This document shows, one piece after another, positions 1 through 8,507 of a stretch of DNA of 38,339 nucleotides. Position 1 is the stretch's first letter. The number at the start of each line of letters is the position of its first letter. Both the position numbers and the translations under genes were made by a program. Below the pieces are notes generated by a model. It saw only the letters and a program-made list of their open reading frames with translations, was not told where the DNA came from and made no database searches. The stretch comes from Pseudomonas sp. PB106 (GTDB taxonomy: Bacteria > Pseudomonadota > Gammaproteobacteria > Pseudomonadales > Pseudomonadaceae). The DNA lies in assembly GCF_009764645.1 (NCBI RefSeq), contig NZ_RWIM01000130.1:1-38339 (forward strand), read 5' to 3'.

Positions 1-69
1 CCTGCGGCAGCTCCTACATTGGAATGCAATCCCCTGTAGGAGCTGCCGCAGGCTGCGATCTTTTGATCT
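1..69. repeat. Palindromic intergenic repeat, copy 1 (edge of window)
   Basis: Bases 1-18 and 35-52 are perfect inverted complements (arm TGTAGGAGCTGCCGCAGG) around a 16-base loop. The right arm is followed by CTGCGATCTTTTGATCT. The same arm and the GCGATCTTTT tail recur after mltD at 4668-4739. It lies directly downstream of the dnaQ stop codon, so it may also act as the 3' end hairpin of that transcript. The left flank is cut by the window edge. Confidence 0.8.
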
Positions 70-828
70 TCAGGCTTGGGCGTCGGCTTCGGCAATCTGC
101 GTCCACAACGCCGGGCCGCCCGCCGATTTGGCAATAATTTCCAGCCGCACCAGATGCGCCGCCAACTCATCCTCAGTCGCACGAATGATCCGCGCAGGCT
201 GGCGATCCGCCGGCAAGCGGCGAATCTCGGTGGCCGAGTTGTCCGCGCCATCGCCCGTGCCATTACCGTCAGAGGCATTGCCAGCCAGCGACAGGCTGGT
301 CTGGCCACCGGTCATGGTCAGGTAGACGTCGGCGAGAATCTCCGAGTCGAGCAAGGCCCCGTGCAGTTCACGGCCAGAGTTGTCGACGCCGTAGCGTTTG
401 CACAAGGCATCGAGGCTGTTGCGCTGACCCGGGTGACGTTCCCGAGCCATCATCAGGGTGTCGAGGATCGAGCAATGCTGGGTGATGTCAGCACGATCCT
501 GCTGGCCCATCAGCGCGAATTCGTTGTTGATGAAGCCAACGTCGAACGCCGCGTTATGGATGATCAGCTGTGCGCCCTTGATGAACTCGAAGAACTCATC
601 AGCGACTTCGTTGAAACGCGGCTTGCCCACGAGGAATTCGTTGGTGATGCCGTGAACGCCAATCGCGCCCTCATCACTCTCGCGATCCGGTTGCAGGTAA
701 ACGTGAAAATGCCGGCCCGTCAGGCGCCGACCGATCAGTTCGACACAGCCGATTTCAATGATCCGGTGACCATCGGTCACCGGCATGCCGGTGGTTTCGG
801 TATCGAGTACAACGGATCTGGTGGCCAT
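70..828 (-). CDS. dnaQ: DNA polymerase III epsilon subunit (3'-5' proofreading exonuclease)
   Basis: This 252-residue protein is the proofreading exonuclease of the replicative polymerase core, acting with the alpha and theta subunits. All DEDDh exonuclease motifs are visible: Asp9 and Glu11 in LDTETTG, Asp96 in NAAFD, and His156 and Asp161 in HGALLD. After the nuclease domain, QTSLSL at 176-181 matches the position and pattern of the beta-clamp binding motif (QTSMAF in E. coli). The C-terminal tail is a Gly/Asp-rich linker followed by a helical segment that would contact the alpha subunit. It is the last gene of a minus-strand run behind rnhA, with a 110-base gap. Here rnhA and dnaQ point the same way, whereas in E. 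coli they diverge. Identity is very secure. Confidence 0.97.
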   Translation of the reverse strand: MATRSVVLDTETTGMPVTDGHRIIEIGCVELIGRRLTGRHFHVYLQPDRESDEGAIGVHGITNEFLVGKPRFNEVADEFFEFIKGAQLIIHNAAFDVGFINNEFALMGQQDRADITQHCSILDTLMMARERHPGQRNSLDALCKRYGVDNSGRELHGALLDSEILADVYLTMTGGQTSLSLAGNASDGNGTGDGADNSATEIRRLPADRQPARIIRATEDELAAHLVRLEIIAKSAGGPALWTQIAEADAQA

Positions 829-938
829 CAGTGCTCAGCTCTCAACGGGTCGATCTTGCAAAAAACGCGGATGTTAACACGCTCGGCGGGGTGTTTCAGT
901 CAGACCGCGAATGGCCGCACCACGGTTCAGAAGCGAAA

Positions 939-1409
939 TCAGCTCTGCTTGTAACCGCGCACTTCATCTACCCCACGGTTAGCCAACTGGTCAGCCCGCT
1001 CGTTACCGTGATGGCCAATGTGCCCGCGCACCCATTTCCAGGTGACTTTGTGGCGATTGACCTGCTCGTCCAGCTCTTTCCACAGGTCGGCGTTTTTCAC
1101 CGGTTCTTTCGCCGCTGTTTTCCAGCCGCGCTTCTTCCAGTTGGCCATCCACTCGTTGATGCCCTTCATCACGTATTGCGAGTCGGTCACCAGCAGCACG
1201 TCGCACGGACGTTTCAAGGCTTCGAGGCCACGAATGGCGCCGAGCAGTTCCATGCGGTTGTTGGTGGTGTTGGCTTCGCCGCCCCACAGTTCCTTTTCAA
1301 CGCCCTTGCATACCAGCAAGGCGCCCCAGCCGCCCGGGCCGGGGTTGCCTTTGCAGGCGCCGTCAGTGAACAGTTCTACGGTGTCGACGCTTTCAACGCT
1401 TTCGCTCAT
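939..1409 (-). CDS. rnhA: Ribonuclease HI
   Basis: This 156-residue enzyme cleaves the RNA strand of RNA:DNA hybrids, removing R-loops and primers. The catalytic set aligned to E. coli RNase HI is present: Asp16 (LFTDGACKGNPGPGG), Glu54 (NRMELLGAI), Asp76 (VTDSQYV), His130 (RGHIGHHGNERAD) and Asp140. The basic handle region WKKRGWKTAAKEPVK, which grips the hybrid, is present, so this is a full bacterial type I enzyme of normal length. It sits between the methyltransferase gene (92-base gap upstream) and dnaQ (110-base gap downstream) on the same strand, and the three are probably co-transcribed. The start ATG at 1409 gives the usual short acidic leader. Confidence 0.97.
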   Translation of the reverse strand: MSESVESVDTVELFTDGACKGNPGPGGWGALLVCKGVEKELWGGEANTTNNRMELLGAIRGLEALKRPCDVLLVTDSQYVMKGINEWMANWKKRGWKTAAKEPVKNADLWKELDEQVNRHKVTWKWVRGHIGHHGNERADQLANRGVDEVRGYKQS

Positions 1410-1501
1410 GCCACTCTATCCAGAATTGATGTTCGCCCCACCGATCACGGATCGACAATGGCCGAGGCCGGAGCAAGTCCGGCCACATATAAAAAGAAGG
1501 T

Positions 1502-2260
1502 TTACGGTTCGATGCGGCGGCGATTGACCTTGGCCATCGGCAGAGGAATCAGCTTGCCCATCGGCTCGCGGCGCTCCTGGCGCAAAGGCCTGAGGCCGAC
1601 CACGATCTTGCGCGCAACCAATAAATAGAAGCCGCCGCCCGACAGTTGCCAGTCACCGGCCTTGCGTTCCCAGCCGGCCAGACGGGCCTGCCACTTGGGC
1701 GACGCGAGCGGCGGACGATAGCACCCGAAGCGGCGTTTCTCCAGCGCAAAGCCCAGCAGATTGAGCCAGTCGGCGACCCGCGACGGCGAGATGCAACGCG
1801 CCTGACGCAACGCGTCGTGGGCGAACACATGACGCAGTCCCCAGGTACTCCATGGATTGATGCCGACGATCAGCAAATGCCCGCCAGGCCGCACGCTGCT
1901 CGCCGCTTCACGCAGCAAACCGTGGGGCGACAGGCAGAAATCCAGACCGTGCTGCATCACCACCACGTCCGCCGCATGCTCGCTCAGCGGCCAGGCTTGC
2001 TCTTCGCAGACGATCTCGACCCCCGGCAGCGGCGCACCCAGACGCACATTGCGCTGCACCTGAGGCGCTGACGGTGGGGTTTGCGCCGACGGCCCGTAAT
2101 GCACCAGATAGCCACCAAAGAACCGGCCCAACTCGTCGTCGAGCATGCGCCGCTCTTCATCCAGCAGAAATTGCCCGAGCGGCCCCGACAGCCATTCACG
2201 GGCGGCGCTGATCAACGCCAGCCAGTCCGGATCAGCCTGAGCGAACGCTTTATCGGTCAT
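1502..2260 (-). CDS. Class I SAM methyltransferase-like protein (degenerate)
   Basis: This 252-residue protein is read from ATG at 2260. A TTG at 2272 is possible, but GGAG lies 6 bases before the ATG. The methyltransferase-fold pattern is visible in the middle: the acidic strand end VEIVCEEQAWPLSE, the motif IV region ADVVVMQHGLDFCLSPHGLL, then SSVRPGGHLLIVGINPWSTWG typical of post-motif strands. No clear glycine-rich motif I (GxGxG) is present, so the SAM site looks reduced. Synteny with rnhA and gloB is conserved in Pseudomonas, where this position holds a protein annotated only as a methyltransferase. It is divergent from gloB (66 bases between starts). The basic C-terminus (KVNRRRIEP) is unexplained. 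The substrate is unknown and the protein may not be an active methyltransferase. Confidence 0.8.
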   Translation of the reverse strand: MTDKAFAQADPDWLALISAAREWLSGPLGQFLLDEERRMLDDELGRFFGGYLVHYGPSAQTPPSAPQVQRNVRLGAPLPGVEIVCEEQAWPLSEHAADVVVMQHGLDFCLSPHGLLREAASSVRPGGHLLIVGINPWSTWGLRHVFAHDALRQARCISPSRVADWLNLLGFALEKRRFGCYRPPLASPKWQARLAGWERKAGDWQLSGGGFYLLVARKIVVGLRPLRQERREPMGKLIPLPMAKVNRRRIEP

Positions 2261-2326
2261 GTCATTCTCCAACGCGCCAGGAACTACTAAGATGCGCCAA
2301 TGTTTTCCGCTTGGCGAATTCCGACG

Positions 2327-3094
2327 ATGATACAGATCAGTGCCCTGCCCGCGTTCACCGACAACTACATCTGGTTGTTACAGGATCACCGTACCCAACG
2401 TTGCGCGGTGGTCGATCCGGGCGATGCCGCGCCTGTGCTGGCATGGCTTGAAGCCCATCCTGGCTGGGTGTTGAGCGATATCCTGATCACCCACCATCAC
2501 CATGATCACGTCGGCGGCGTCGAGCGCCTGAAAGCGGCGAGCGGTGCAAAAGTCTATGGGCCAGCCAGCGAAAGCATCCCGGCGCGCGACGTAGCGCTCA
2601 AGGACAACGACAGTGTCAGCGTGCTCGGCTGGGACTTCGCTGTCTATGCGGTGCCCGGTCACACCCTTGGGCACATTGCCTATTACCACCACGGTCTGCT
2701 GTTCTGCGGCGACACGCTGTTCGCCGCTGGCTGTGGCCGACTGTTCGAAGGCACGCCGGAGCAGATGTATCACTCGCTCAGTCGTCTGGCCGCTTTGCCG
2801 GAAGACACGCTGGTCTACTGCACCCACGAATACACCCTGAGCAATCTGAAGTTTGCCGCTGCCGTCGAACCGGGCAACCCGAATGTCACCGCCCGTCTGG
2901 AAAAAGTCACCCAGCAACGGCAAAACGGTGTCATGACCCTGCCGTCGACCATTGCCCTGGAAAAGCTCACAAATCCGTTTTTGCGTACCGCTGAAACATT
3001 AGTTACACAAAAAGTGGACGAACGGGCAGGCGCTCAAAACCGGGCGCCGAGTGAGGTTTTTGCGGCTCTGCGGGCTTGGAAAGATAAGTTCTAA
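2327..3094 (+). CDS. gloB: Hydroxyacylglutathione hydrolase (glyoxalase II)
   Basis: This 255-residue metallo-beta-lactamase-fold thiolesterase hydrolyses S-lactoylglutathione to D-lactate and glutathione, the second step of methylglyoxal detoxification in the cytoplasm. Visible motifs are the binuclear metal site THHHHDHVGG near residues 53-62, GHTLGH, GDTLF with its bridging Asp, and CTHEYT. The family's C-terminal helical domain ends in the Arg/Lys-rich tail RAWKDKF, giving normal length. ATG at 2327 starts the conserved MIQISALPAFTDNY. An upstream in-frame ATG at 2300 would add nine residues unlike the family. It is divergent from the methyltransferase gene and precedes mltD by 99 bases. 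Confidence 0.96.
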   Translation: MIQISALPAFTDNYIWLLQDHRTQRCAVVDPGDAAPVLAWLEAHPGWVLSDILITHHHHDHVGGVERLKAASGAKVYGPASESIPARDVALKDNDSVSVLGWDFAVYAVPGHTLGHIAYYHHGLLFCGDTLFAAGCGRLFEGTPEQMYHSLSRLAALPEDTLVYCTHEYTLSNLKFAAAVEPGNPNVTARLEKVTQQRQNGVMTLPSTIALEKLTNPFLRTAETLVTQKVDERAGAQNRAPSEVFAALRAWKDKF

Positions 3095-3193
3095 GCCCCC
3101 CTCTGCTTGGTACAAAAATTCTGAATGGTTGACCTCGGGGGGTGCGCTTTCTAGAATCGCCCGACATTTTTGCCCGGAACTTACTTCCAGCCA

Positions 3194-4657
3194 ATGTCGT
3201 CATCCATACGTAAGTCCGTCAATTCAGACGCATTGACCCGCCTGGCGCAAGCCATCGCGGTGGCTGTGTCCGCCACGCTGGCGGGCTGTTCCAGCCATGC
3301 TCCGCAGACTGAAGCGACCCATACGCCGAACATTGCTGCGCGAGCCAAGCAGAAGCCGATCTGGCTGACCGAGAAGCCCAGCCCACAGGTTCCCCAGGAT
3401 ATCTGGGAGCGCATGCGCCAGGGCTTCCAGTTGCAGGAAGGCCTCGGCGTGAACCCGCGCATCGAGCAGCAGCGCCTGTGGTTCGCCAGCAATCCCTCTT
3501 TCCTCGAGAACGCCGGCGAACGCGGCAGTCTCTATATTCACTACATCGTCGAACGCCTCGAAGAACGCAACATGCCGCTGGAACTGGCCCTGCTGCCAGT
3601 GATTGAAAGCGCCTACAACCCGATGGCCTATTCCCGGGCCGATGCTGTCGGCCTGTGGCAATTCATTCCTTCCACCGGGCGTTACTTCAACCTGCGTCAG
3701 ACCCGCTTCTACGATGGCCGTCGCGACATCACCGCTTCGACCACCGCAGCAATGGATTACCTGACCCGCTTGCACGACATGTTCAACGGTGACTGGCTGC
3801 TGGCTCTGGCGGCGTACAACGCCGGTGAAGGCACGGTCAGCCGCGCCATCGAACGCAACGAAAAGCTTGGCCTGCCTACCGACTACTGGAACCTGCCGCT
3901 GCCGGCGGAAACCCAGGCGTACGTGCCGAAACTGCTGGCATTGTCACAAGTGGTGCTGGCGCCAGAGGCCTACGGGGTCAACCTCAACCCGATCGCCAAC
4001 GAACCGTACTTCCAGGTCGTCGAAATCAACCAGCGCATGGACCTGTCCAAGGTTGCCGCGGTGGCCAACATCGACGAAGACGAACTGTTCCAGCTCAACC
4101 CGGCGTTCAAGCAACGCACCACCATCGACGGCCCTCAGCATTTGCTGGTGCCAACGTCGAAGGCGCAATTGCTGACTGCCAGTCTGCAGACCATGCGCCC
4201 TGACGAGTTGATCAGCCCGCGTTCGCTGAAACCGGTGTTTGAAGGTGCTGATCCAACCCAGGTCGCGCAGCTCAAGCGCGCCTATCGCGTCAAGCGTGGC
4301 GATAACCTCGGCTCCATCGCCAAGGCCAACAAGGTCGAAGTGAAGGATCTGCAGCGCTGGAACAAGCTGACCGGCAAGAACCTCAAGATCGGCCAGACCC
4401 TGGTGATGCAGGACAACACCAAGCGCAGCCCGGCACGCAAGTCCGGTCGGGTCAACACGGTGGTGGCGGCCAACAGCAAGACCAAAGGCAAGAGCGACAG
4501 CGAGCAGCAGACCCAGTACAAGGTCAAACGCGGCGACACGCTGTACGTTGTGGCCAAGCGATTCAACGTCGAGATGCAACATCTCAAGCGCTGGAATCCG
4601 GGTGCGGGCAAGGCATTGAAGCCGGGGCAGATGCTCACGGTTTACCAGCCGCACTGA
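3194..4657 (+). CDS. mltD: Membrane-bound lytic murein transglycosylase D (lipoprotein)
   Basis: This 487-residue outer-membrane-anchored enzyme cleaves the MurNAc-GlcNAc bond of peptidoglycan, forming 1,6-anhydro-muropeptides. A lipoprotein signal ends in a lipobox LAGC with Cys32. The transglycosylase domain shows the catalytic Glu138 in LLPVIESAYNP, followed by SRADAVGLWQFIPSTGR and ALAAYNAGEG. Two C-terminal LysM repeats (YRVKRGDNLGSIAKANKV and YKVKRGDTLYVVAKRFNV) bind glycan strands, and a basic Lys/Arg/Ser linker separates them. ATG at 3194 is preferred; an upstream in-frame TTG at 3170 would extend the signal peptide unnaturally. A strong REP-type hairpin follows the stop codon. Confidence 0.96.
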   Translation: MSSSIRKSVNSDALTRLAQAIAVAVSATLAGCSSHAPQTEATHTPNIAARAKQKPIWLTEKPSPQVPQDIWERMRQGFQLQEGLGVNPRIEQQRLWFASNPSFLENAGERGSLYIHYIVERLEERNMPLELALLPVIESAYNPMAYSRADAVGLWQFIPSTGRYFNLRQTRFYDGRRDITASTTAAMDYLTRLHDMFNGDWLLALAAYNAGEGTVSRAIERNEKLGLPTDYWNLPLPAETQAYVPKLLALSQVVLAPEAYGVNLNPIANEPYFQVVEINQRMDLSKVAAVANIDEDELFQLNPAFKQRTTIDGPQHLLVPTSKAQLLTASLQTMRPDELISPRSLKPVFEGADPTQVAQLKRAYRVKRGDNLGSIAKANKVEVKDLQRWNKLTGKNLKIGQTLVMQDNTKRSPARKSGRVNTVVAANSKTKGKSDSEQQTQYKVKRGDTLYVVAKRFNVEMQHLKRWNPGAGKALKPGQMLTVYQPH

Positions 4658-4667
4658 TTGTAAAATC

Positions 4668-4739
4668 AAAAGATCGCAGCCTGCGGCAGCTCCTACATCG
4701 ATCACTGTAGGAGCTGCCGCAGGCGGCGATCTTTTTTTT
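4668..4739 (+). terminator. Palindromic repeat, copy 2, likely terminator of mltD
   Basis: The arms CTGCGGCAGCTCCTACA (4681-4697) and TGTAGGAGCTGCCGCAG (4706-4722) pair perfectly over an 8-base loop. Outer bases AAAAGATCGC and GCGATCTTTTTTTT extend the stem, and a run of eight T follows. This is both a member of the same repeat family as bases 1-69 and a good intrinsic terminator between mltD and nppA1. It implies that nppA1 has its own promoter in 4740-4832; no sigma-70 promoter could be placed there with confidence. Confidence 0.8.
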
Positions 4740-4832
4740 GCATTAACACAGCATTAACCCGCATCTTTTTCCTGTCCAGACAAGCTGTTACTGTACGGCC
4801 CACAAAGCCCAAGCCGCTGGATCGGATCTGAC

Positions 4833-6665
4833 TTGAAGCGTGCCCTCCTCCTGCTCCTGATCAGCCTGGCCTTGAGCTCAACCGCAAGCGCGACGATTAC
4901 CGAAAGTCACGGTTATGCGCAGTTCGGCACGCTCAAGTACCCGGCCAGATTTACCCACTTCGACTGGGTCAACCCGCAAGCGCCCAAGGGCGGTACGTTG
5001 CGGGTGATGGCGTTCGGCACCTTCGATACGGTCAACCCGTACACTTTCAAGGGCACCAGCCCGGTTTCTACCGGTAATTTCCTCCAGTACGGCATCAACG
5101 AGCTGAACGAGCCGCTGATGGTCGGCACCGGCCAATATTCGCCATCGGGCGATGAACCAGCGTCCAGCTACGGCTTGATCGCGCAATCGGTGGAGTACAG
5201 CGAAGATCGCAGCTGGGTCGTCTTCAATCTGCGCCCGGAAGCGCGTTTCCACGATGGCACGCCGATTACCGCCTATGACGTGGCGTTCTCCTATCGAACG
5301 CTGCTCAAGGACGGTCATCCGCTGTACCGCACCGCGCTGCAAGAAGTGCTGCGGGTCGACATCCTCAACAAGCAGCGGATTCGCTTTGTGCTCAAGCGCT
5401 CGGGCAATCCGCTGTTGATCCTGCGCCTCGGTGAACTGCCTGTACTGCCGCAGCATTACTGGAAAGACCGCGACTTCAAGGCCACCACTTTCGAGCCGCC
5501 GCTGGGCAGCGGGCCGTACCGCATCACTTCGGTGACGCCGGGCCGGCAATTGATCTTCGAACGGGTCAAGGATTACTGGGGCAAGGACCTTGCGGTCAAT
5601 CGCGGCAAGTACAACTTCGATCGCATGGAAGTCGAGTTTTACCGTGACAGCGATGTCGCCTTCGAAGCGTTCAAGGCCGGCGAGTTCGACATCTACATCG
5701 AGCATCAGGCGAAGAACTGGGCCAACGGCTACAACTTCCCGGCCGTTCGCCGTGGCGACGTGATCAAGGCGCAGATCCCGCATCAGATCCCGACCCAGAG
5801 TCAGGGCCTGTTCATGAACACCCGCCGCGCCACGTTTTCTGACGTGAAAACCCGCGAAGCACTGGGCCTGATGTTCGACTTCGAGTGGACCAACCGGGCG
5901 CTGTTCAGCGACGCCTACAAGCGCAGCACCAGTTACTACCCCAACAGTGAATTCAGCGCGAGCGGCCTGCCAGTCGGCCATGAATGGCTGATGCTCAAGC
6001 CGTATAAAGAGCAACTCCCGGCCAAGCTGTTCACAGAGCCGTTTACCCTGCCGCAAACCGACGGTCGCGGCATTCCGCGAGAAACCCTGCGCAAGGCCCT
6101 GGCCCTGCTCGCCGAAGCCGGCTGGAAGCTCAACGGTCAGCGCCTGCAAAACGCCAATGGCCAACCGTTGAGTCTGGAGCTGTTGCTGGTCAACCCGAAT
6201 CTGGAACGCATCCTCCAGCCGTACATCGAGAACCTCAACAGCATCGGCATCGACGCGCGCCTGCGCACGGTCGATCGTGCGCAGTACAAACAACGCCTCG
6301 ATCAGTTCGATTTCGACATGATCCTGATGACGCTCAACCAGACCCTCAGCCCTGGCCTTGAGCAGTGGCAGTACTTCCACTCCAGCCAGGTCAAAATCAA
6401 GGGCAGCAAGAATTACGCGGGCATCGCCAACCCGGTGGTCGATCACTTGCTTGAACAATTGCTCGCCGCGCGCACCCGCGATGAACAGGTCGCCGCCGGC
6501 AAGGCCCTCGACCGCGTACTGCTCTGGCAGCACTACAGCATTCCCAACTGGTACCTCAATTATCACCGTCTGGCCTACCGCAACCGGTTGGCCTTCGTCA
6601 CCACGCCGCCCTACACCCTGGGTTTGAGCGCGTGGTGGCTGAAGTCTTCGGAGAAAGATCGATGA
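4833..6665 (+). CDS. nppA1: Peptide ABC transporter substrate-binding protein 1 (family 5)
   Basis: This 610-residue periplasmic binding protein belongs to the oligopeptide/YejA family (SBP_bac_5). The signal peptide MKRALLLLLISLALSSTASA is cleaved before TITESHG. Family marks include NPQAPKGGTLRV, FNLRPEARFHDG and GSGPYRI, plus a C-terminal half with ERILQPYIENLNSIGIDARLR. It is the first gene of a five-gene operon whose order (two binding proteins, two permeases, one fused ATPase, then fabI) matches nppA1A2BCD, described in P. aeruginosa for uptake of peptidyl nucleoside antibiotics. The only credible start is TTG at 4833, immediately before a good signal peptide. Its stop overlaps the start of nppA2 (ATGA). 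The symbol rests on synteny and family. Confidence 0.9.
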   Translation: MKRALLLLLISLALSSTASATITESHGYAQFGTLKYPARFTHFDWVNPQAPKGGTLRVMAFGTFDTVNPYTFKGTSPVSTGNFLQYGINELNEPLMVGTGQYSPSGDEPASSYGLIAQSVEYSEDRSWVVFNLRPEARFHDGTPITAYDVAFSYRTLLKDGHPLYRTALQEVLRVDILNKQRIRFVLKRSGNPLLILRLGELPVLPQHYWKDRDFKATTFEPPLGSGPYRITSVTPGRQLIFERVKDYWGKDLAVNRGKYNFDRMEVEFYRDSDVAFEAFKAGEFDIYIEHQAKNWANGYNFPAVRRGDVIKAQIPHQIPTQSQGLFMNTRRATFSDVKTREALGLMFDFEWTNRALFSDAYKRSTSYYPNSEFSASGLPVGHEWLMLKPYKEQLPAKLFTEPFTLPQTDGRGIPRETLRKALALLAEAGWKLNGQRLQNANGQPLSLELLLVNPNLERILQPYIENLNSIGIDARLRTVDRAQYKQRLDQFDFDMILMTLNQTLSPGLEQWQYFHSSQVKIKGSKNYAGIANPVVDHLLEQLLAARTRDEQVAAGKALDRVLLWQHYSIPNWYLNYHRLAYRNRLAFVTTPPYTLGLSAWWLKSSEKDR

Positions 6666-8503
6666 ACCCTATCCGCACCCTGCTCGTCCAGGCCGGCGGC
6701 TTGCTGTTCGCCGGGCTGGCCTTTGCCGCCCCGCAACACGCCGTGACCCTGTACAACGAGCCGCCGAAATACCCGGCCGATTTCAAGCAATTCGATTACG
6801 TGAACCCCGACGCGCCGAAGGGCGGGATCTTCCGTCAGGCCGGGTTCGGTGGCTTCGACAGCCTCAACCCGTTTATCAGCAAAGGCGTGCCAGCCGATGA
6901 CATCGGGCAGATCTACGACACCCTGACCAAACACAGCCTTGACGAGCCGTTCACCGAATACGGCCTGATCGCCGGGAAAATCGAAAAGGCCCCGGACAAC
7001 AGCTGGGTGCGCTTCTACCTGCGTCCCGAAGCACGCTTCCACGACGGCCACCCGGTGCGTGCCGACGACGTGGTGTTCAGCTTCAACACGCTGACCAAGG
7101 AAGGCTCGCCGATGTTTCGCGGCTACTACAGCGACGTGTCCGAAGTGATCGCCGAAGACCCGCTGAAAGTGCTGTTCAAGTTCAAACACAGCAACAACCG
7201 CGAGTTGCCGCTGATCCTCGGCCAATTACCGGTGCTGCCGAAACACTGGTGGGCCGATCGCGACTTCAACAAGGGCAATCTGGAAATTCCACTGGGCAGC
7301 GGCCCGTACAAAGTCGCCGAAGTGAAGGCCGGGCGTTCGGTGCGTTACGAGCGGGTCAAGGATTATTGGGGCAAGGACTTGCCGGTCAACCGTGGCTTCT
7401 ACAATTTCGACACGATGACCACCGATTACTACCGCGACAACACCGTCGCCCTCGAAGCGCTGAAGGCCGGTCAGTTCGATTACTGGCTGGAGATGACCGC
7501 GAAAAACTGGGCCAACGCCTATAACATTCCGGCGGTCACCGAGGGTCGCCTGATCAAGGAACAGATCGCCAACAGCAACCCGACCGGCATGCAGGGCTTC
7601 GTCTTCAACCTGCGCCGCCCGGTGTTCCAGGACGTGCGCGTGCGTCAGGCGCTCGGTCTGTTGTTCGATTTCGAATGGACCAACAAGCAATTGTTCAACG
7701 GTGCCTATTTCCGTACTCGCAGCTATTTCGAGAACTCGGAAATGGCCGCCACCGGCCTGCCCGATGCCGATCAGCGGGCGATCCTCGAGCCGTTCCGCAG
7801 CAAGTTGCCGGCGCAAGTGTTCAGTGAAGCGTTCGAGAATCCGAAAACCGACGCCAGCGGCATGATCCGCACCCAGCAACGCGAGGCCTATCAACTGCTG
7901 CAAGAGGCTGGCTGGAAGATCGTCGACGACAAAATGGTCGACGCCACCGGCAAACCGGTGGTCATCGAATTCCTCCTCGCGCAGACCGAATTCGAACGGG
8001 TTCTGCTGCCGTTCAAGCGCAACCTCAGCGACCTCGGCATTGATCTGGTGATCCGCCGCGTCGACGTCTCGCAATACATCAACCGCGTGCGTTCGCGGGA
8101 TTTCGACATGATGGTCGGCAGCTTCCCGCAGTCCAACTCACCGGGTAACGAGCAGCGCGAATACTGGATGAGCGCCGCTGCCGACAAGGCTAGCAGCCGC
8201 AACACCATGGGTCTGAAGGATCCGATCGTCGATCAACTGGTGGAAAACCTGATCAACGCTGATTCGCGGATAAGCCTGGTGGCTCATGCGCGAGCACTGG
8301 ATCGCGTGCTGCAATGGGGCTTCTACGTGGTGCCCAACTGGCACATCAAGACCTGGCGCGTGGCTTACTGGAATCACATCGGTCATCCGAAGGTCTCACC
8401 CAAGTATGACATCGGCATCAACACCTGGTGGGTCAAGCCTGACGCGAAACCGGCGGTAGAAGTCGAAACCAAACTGCAAGCCGACCCTGCGGGCACGGAG
8501 TAA
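6662..8503 (+). CDS. nppA2: Peptide ABC transporter substrate-binding protein 2 (family 5)
   Basis: This 613-residue periplasmic binding protein is a paralogue of the preceding gene. Both share NP(D/Q)APKGG, FHDG, LPVLP(K/Q)HWW-type, GSGPY, RVKDYWGKDL, KNWAN and DFEWTN blocks, so the pair arose by tandem duplication and has diverged. The signal peptide MNPIRTLLVQAGGLLFAGLAFA has a predicted cut before APQHAV. ATG at 6662 overlaps the nppA1 stop by four bases, indicating translational coupling. It probably delivers peptides to the NppBC permease with a specificity different from NppA1. The C-terminal tail (DAKPAVEVETKLQADPAGTE) extends past the folded domain. Confidence 0.92.
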   Translation: MNPIRTLLVQAGGLLFAGLAFAAPQHAVTLYNEPPKYPADFKQFDYVNPDAPKGGIFRQAGFGGFDSLNPFISKGVPADDIGQIYDTLTKHSLDEPFTEYGLIAGKIEKAPDNSWVRFYLRPEARFHDGHPVRADDVVFSFNTLTKEGSPMFRGYYSDVSEVIAEDPLKVLFKFKHSNNRELPLILGQLPVLPKHWWADRDFNKGNLEIPLGSGPYKVAEVKAGRSVRYERVKDYWGKDLPVNRGFYNFDTMTTDYYRDNTVALEALKAGQFDYWLEMTAKNWANAYNIPAVTEGRLIKEQIANSNPTGMQGFVFNLRRPVFQDVRVRQALGLLFDFEWTNKQLFNGAYFRTRSYFENSEMAATGLPDADQRAILEPFRSKLPAQVFSEAFENPKTDASGMIRTQQREAYQLLQEAGWKIVDDKMVDATGKPVVIEFLLAQTEFERVLLPFKRNLSDLGIDLVIRRVDVSQYINRVRSRDFDMMVGSFPQSNSPGNEQREYWMSAAADKASSRNTMGLKDPIVDQLVENLINADSRISLVAHARALDRVLQWGFYVVPNWHIKTWRVAYWNHIGHPKVSPKYDIGINTWWVKPDAKPAVEVETKLQADPAGTE

Positions 8504-8507
8504 TCAG

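Noticed and set aside
4878..6566. A 562-codon open frame on the minus strand opposite nppA1
   Set aside because: It is the antisense shadow of a high-G+C gene: Val/Ala/Gln/Arg-rich, no recognisable motif, and nppA1 has clear family blocks and a signal peptide.
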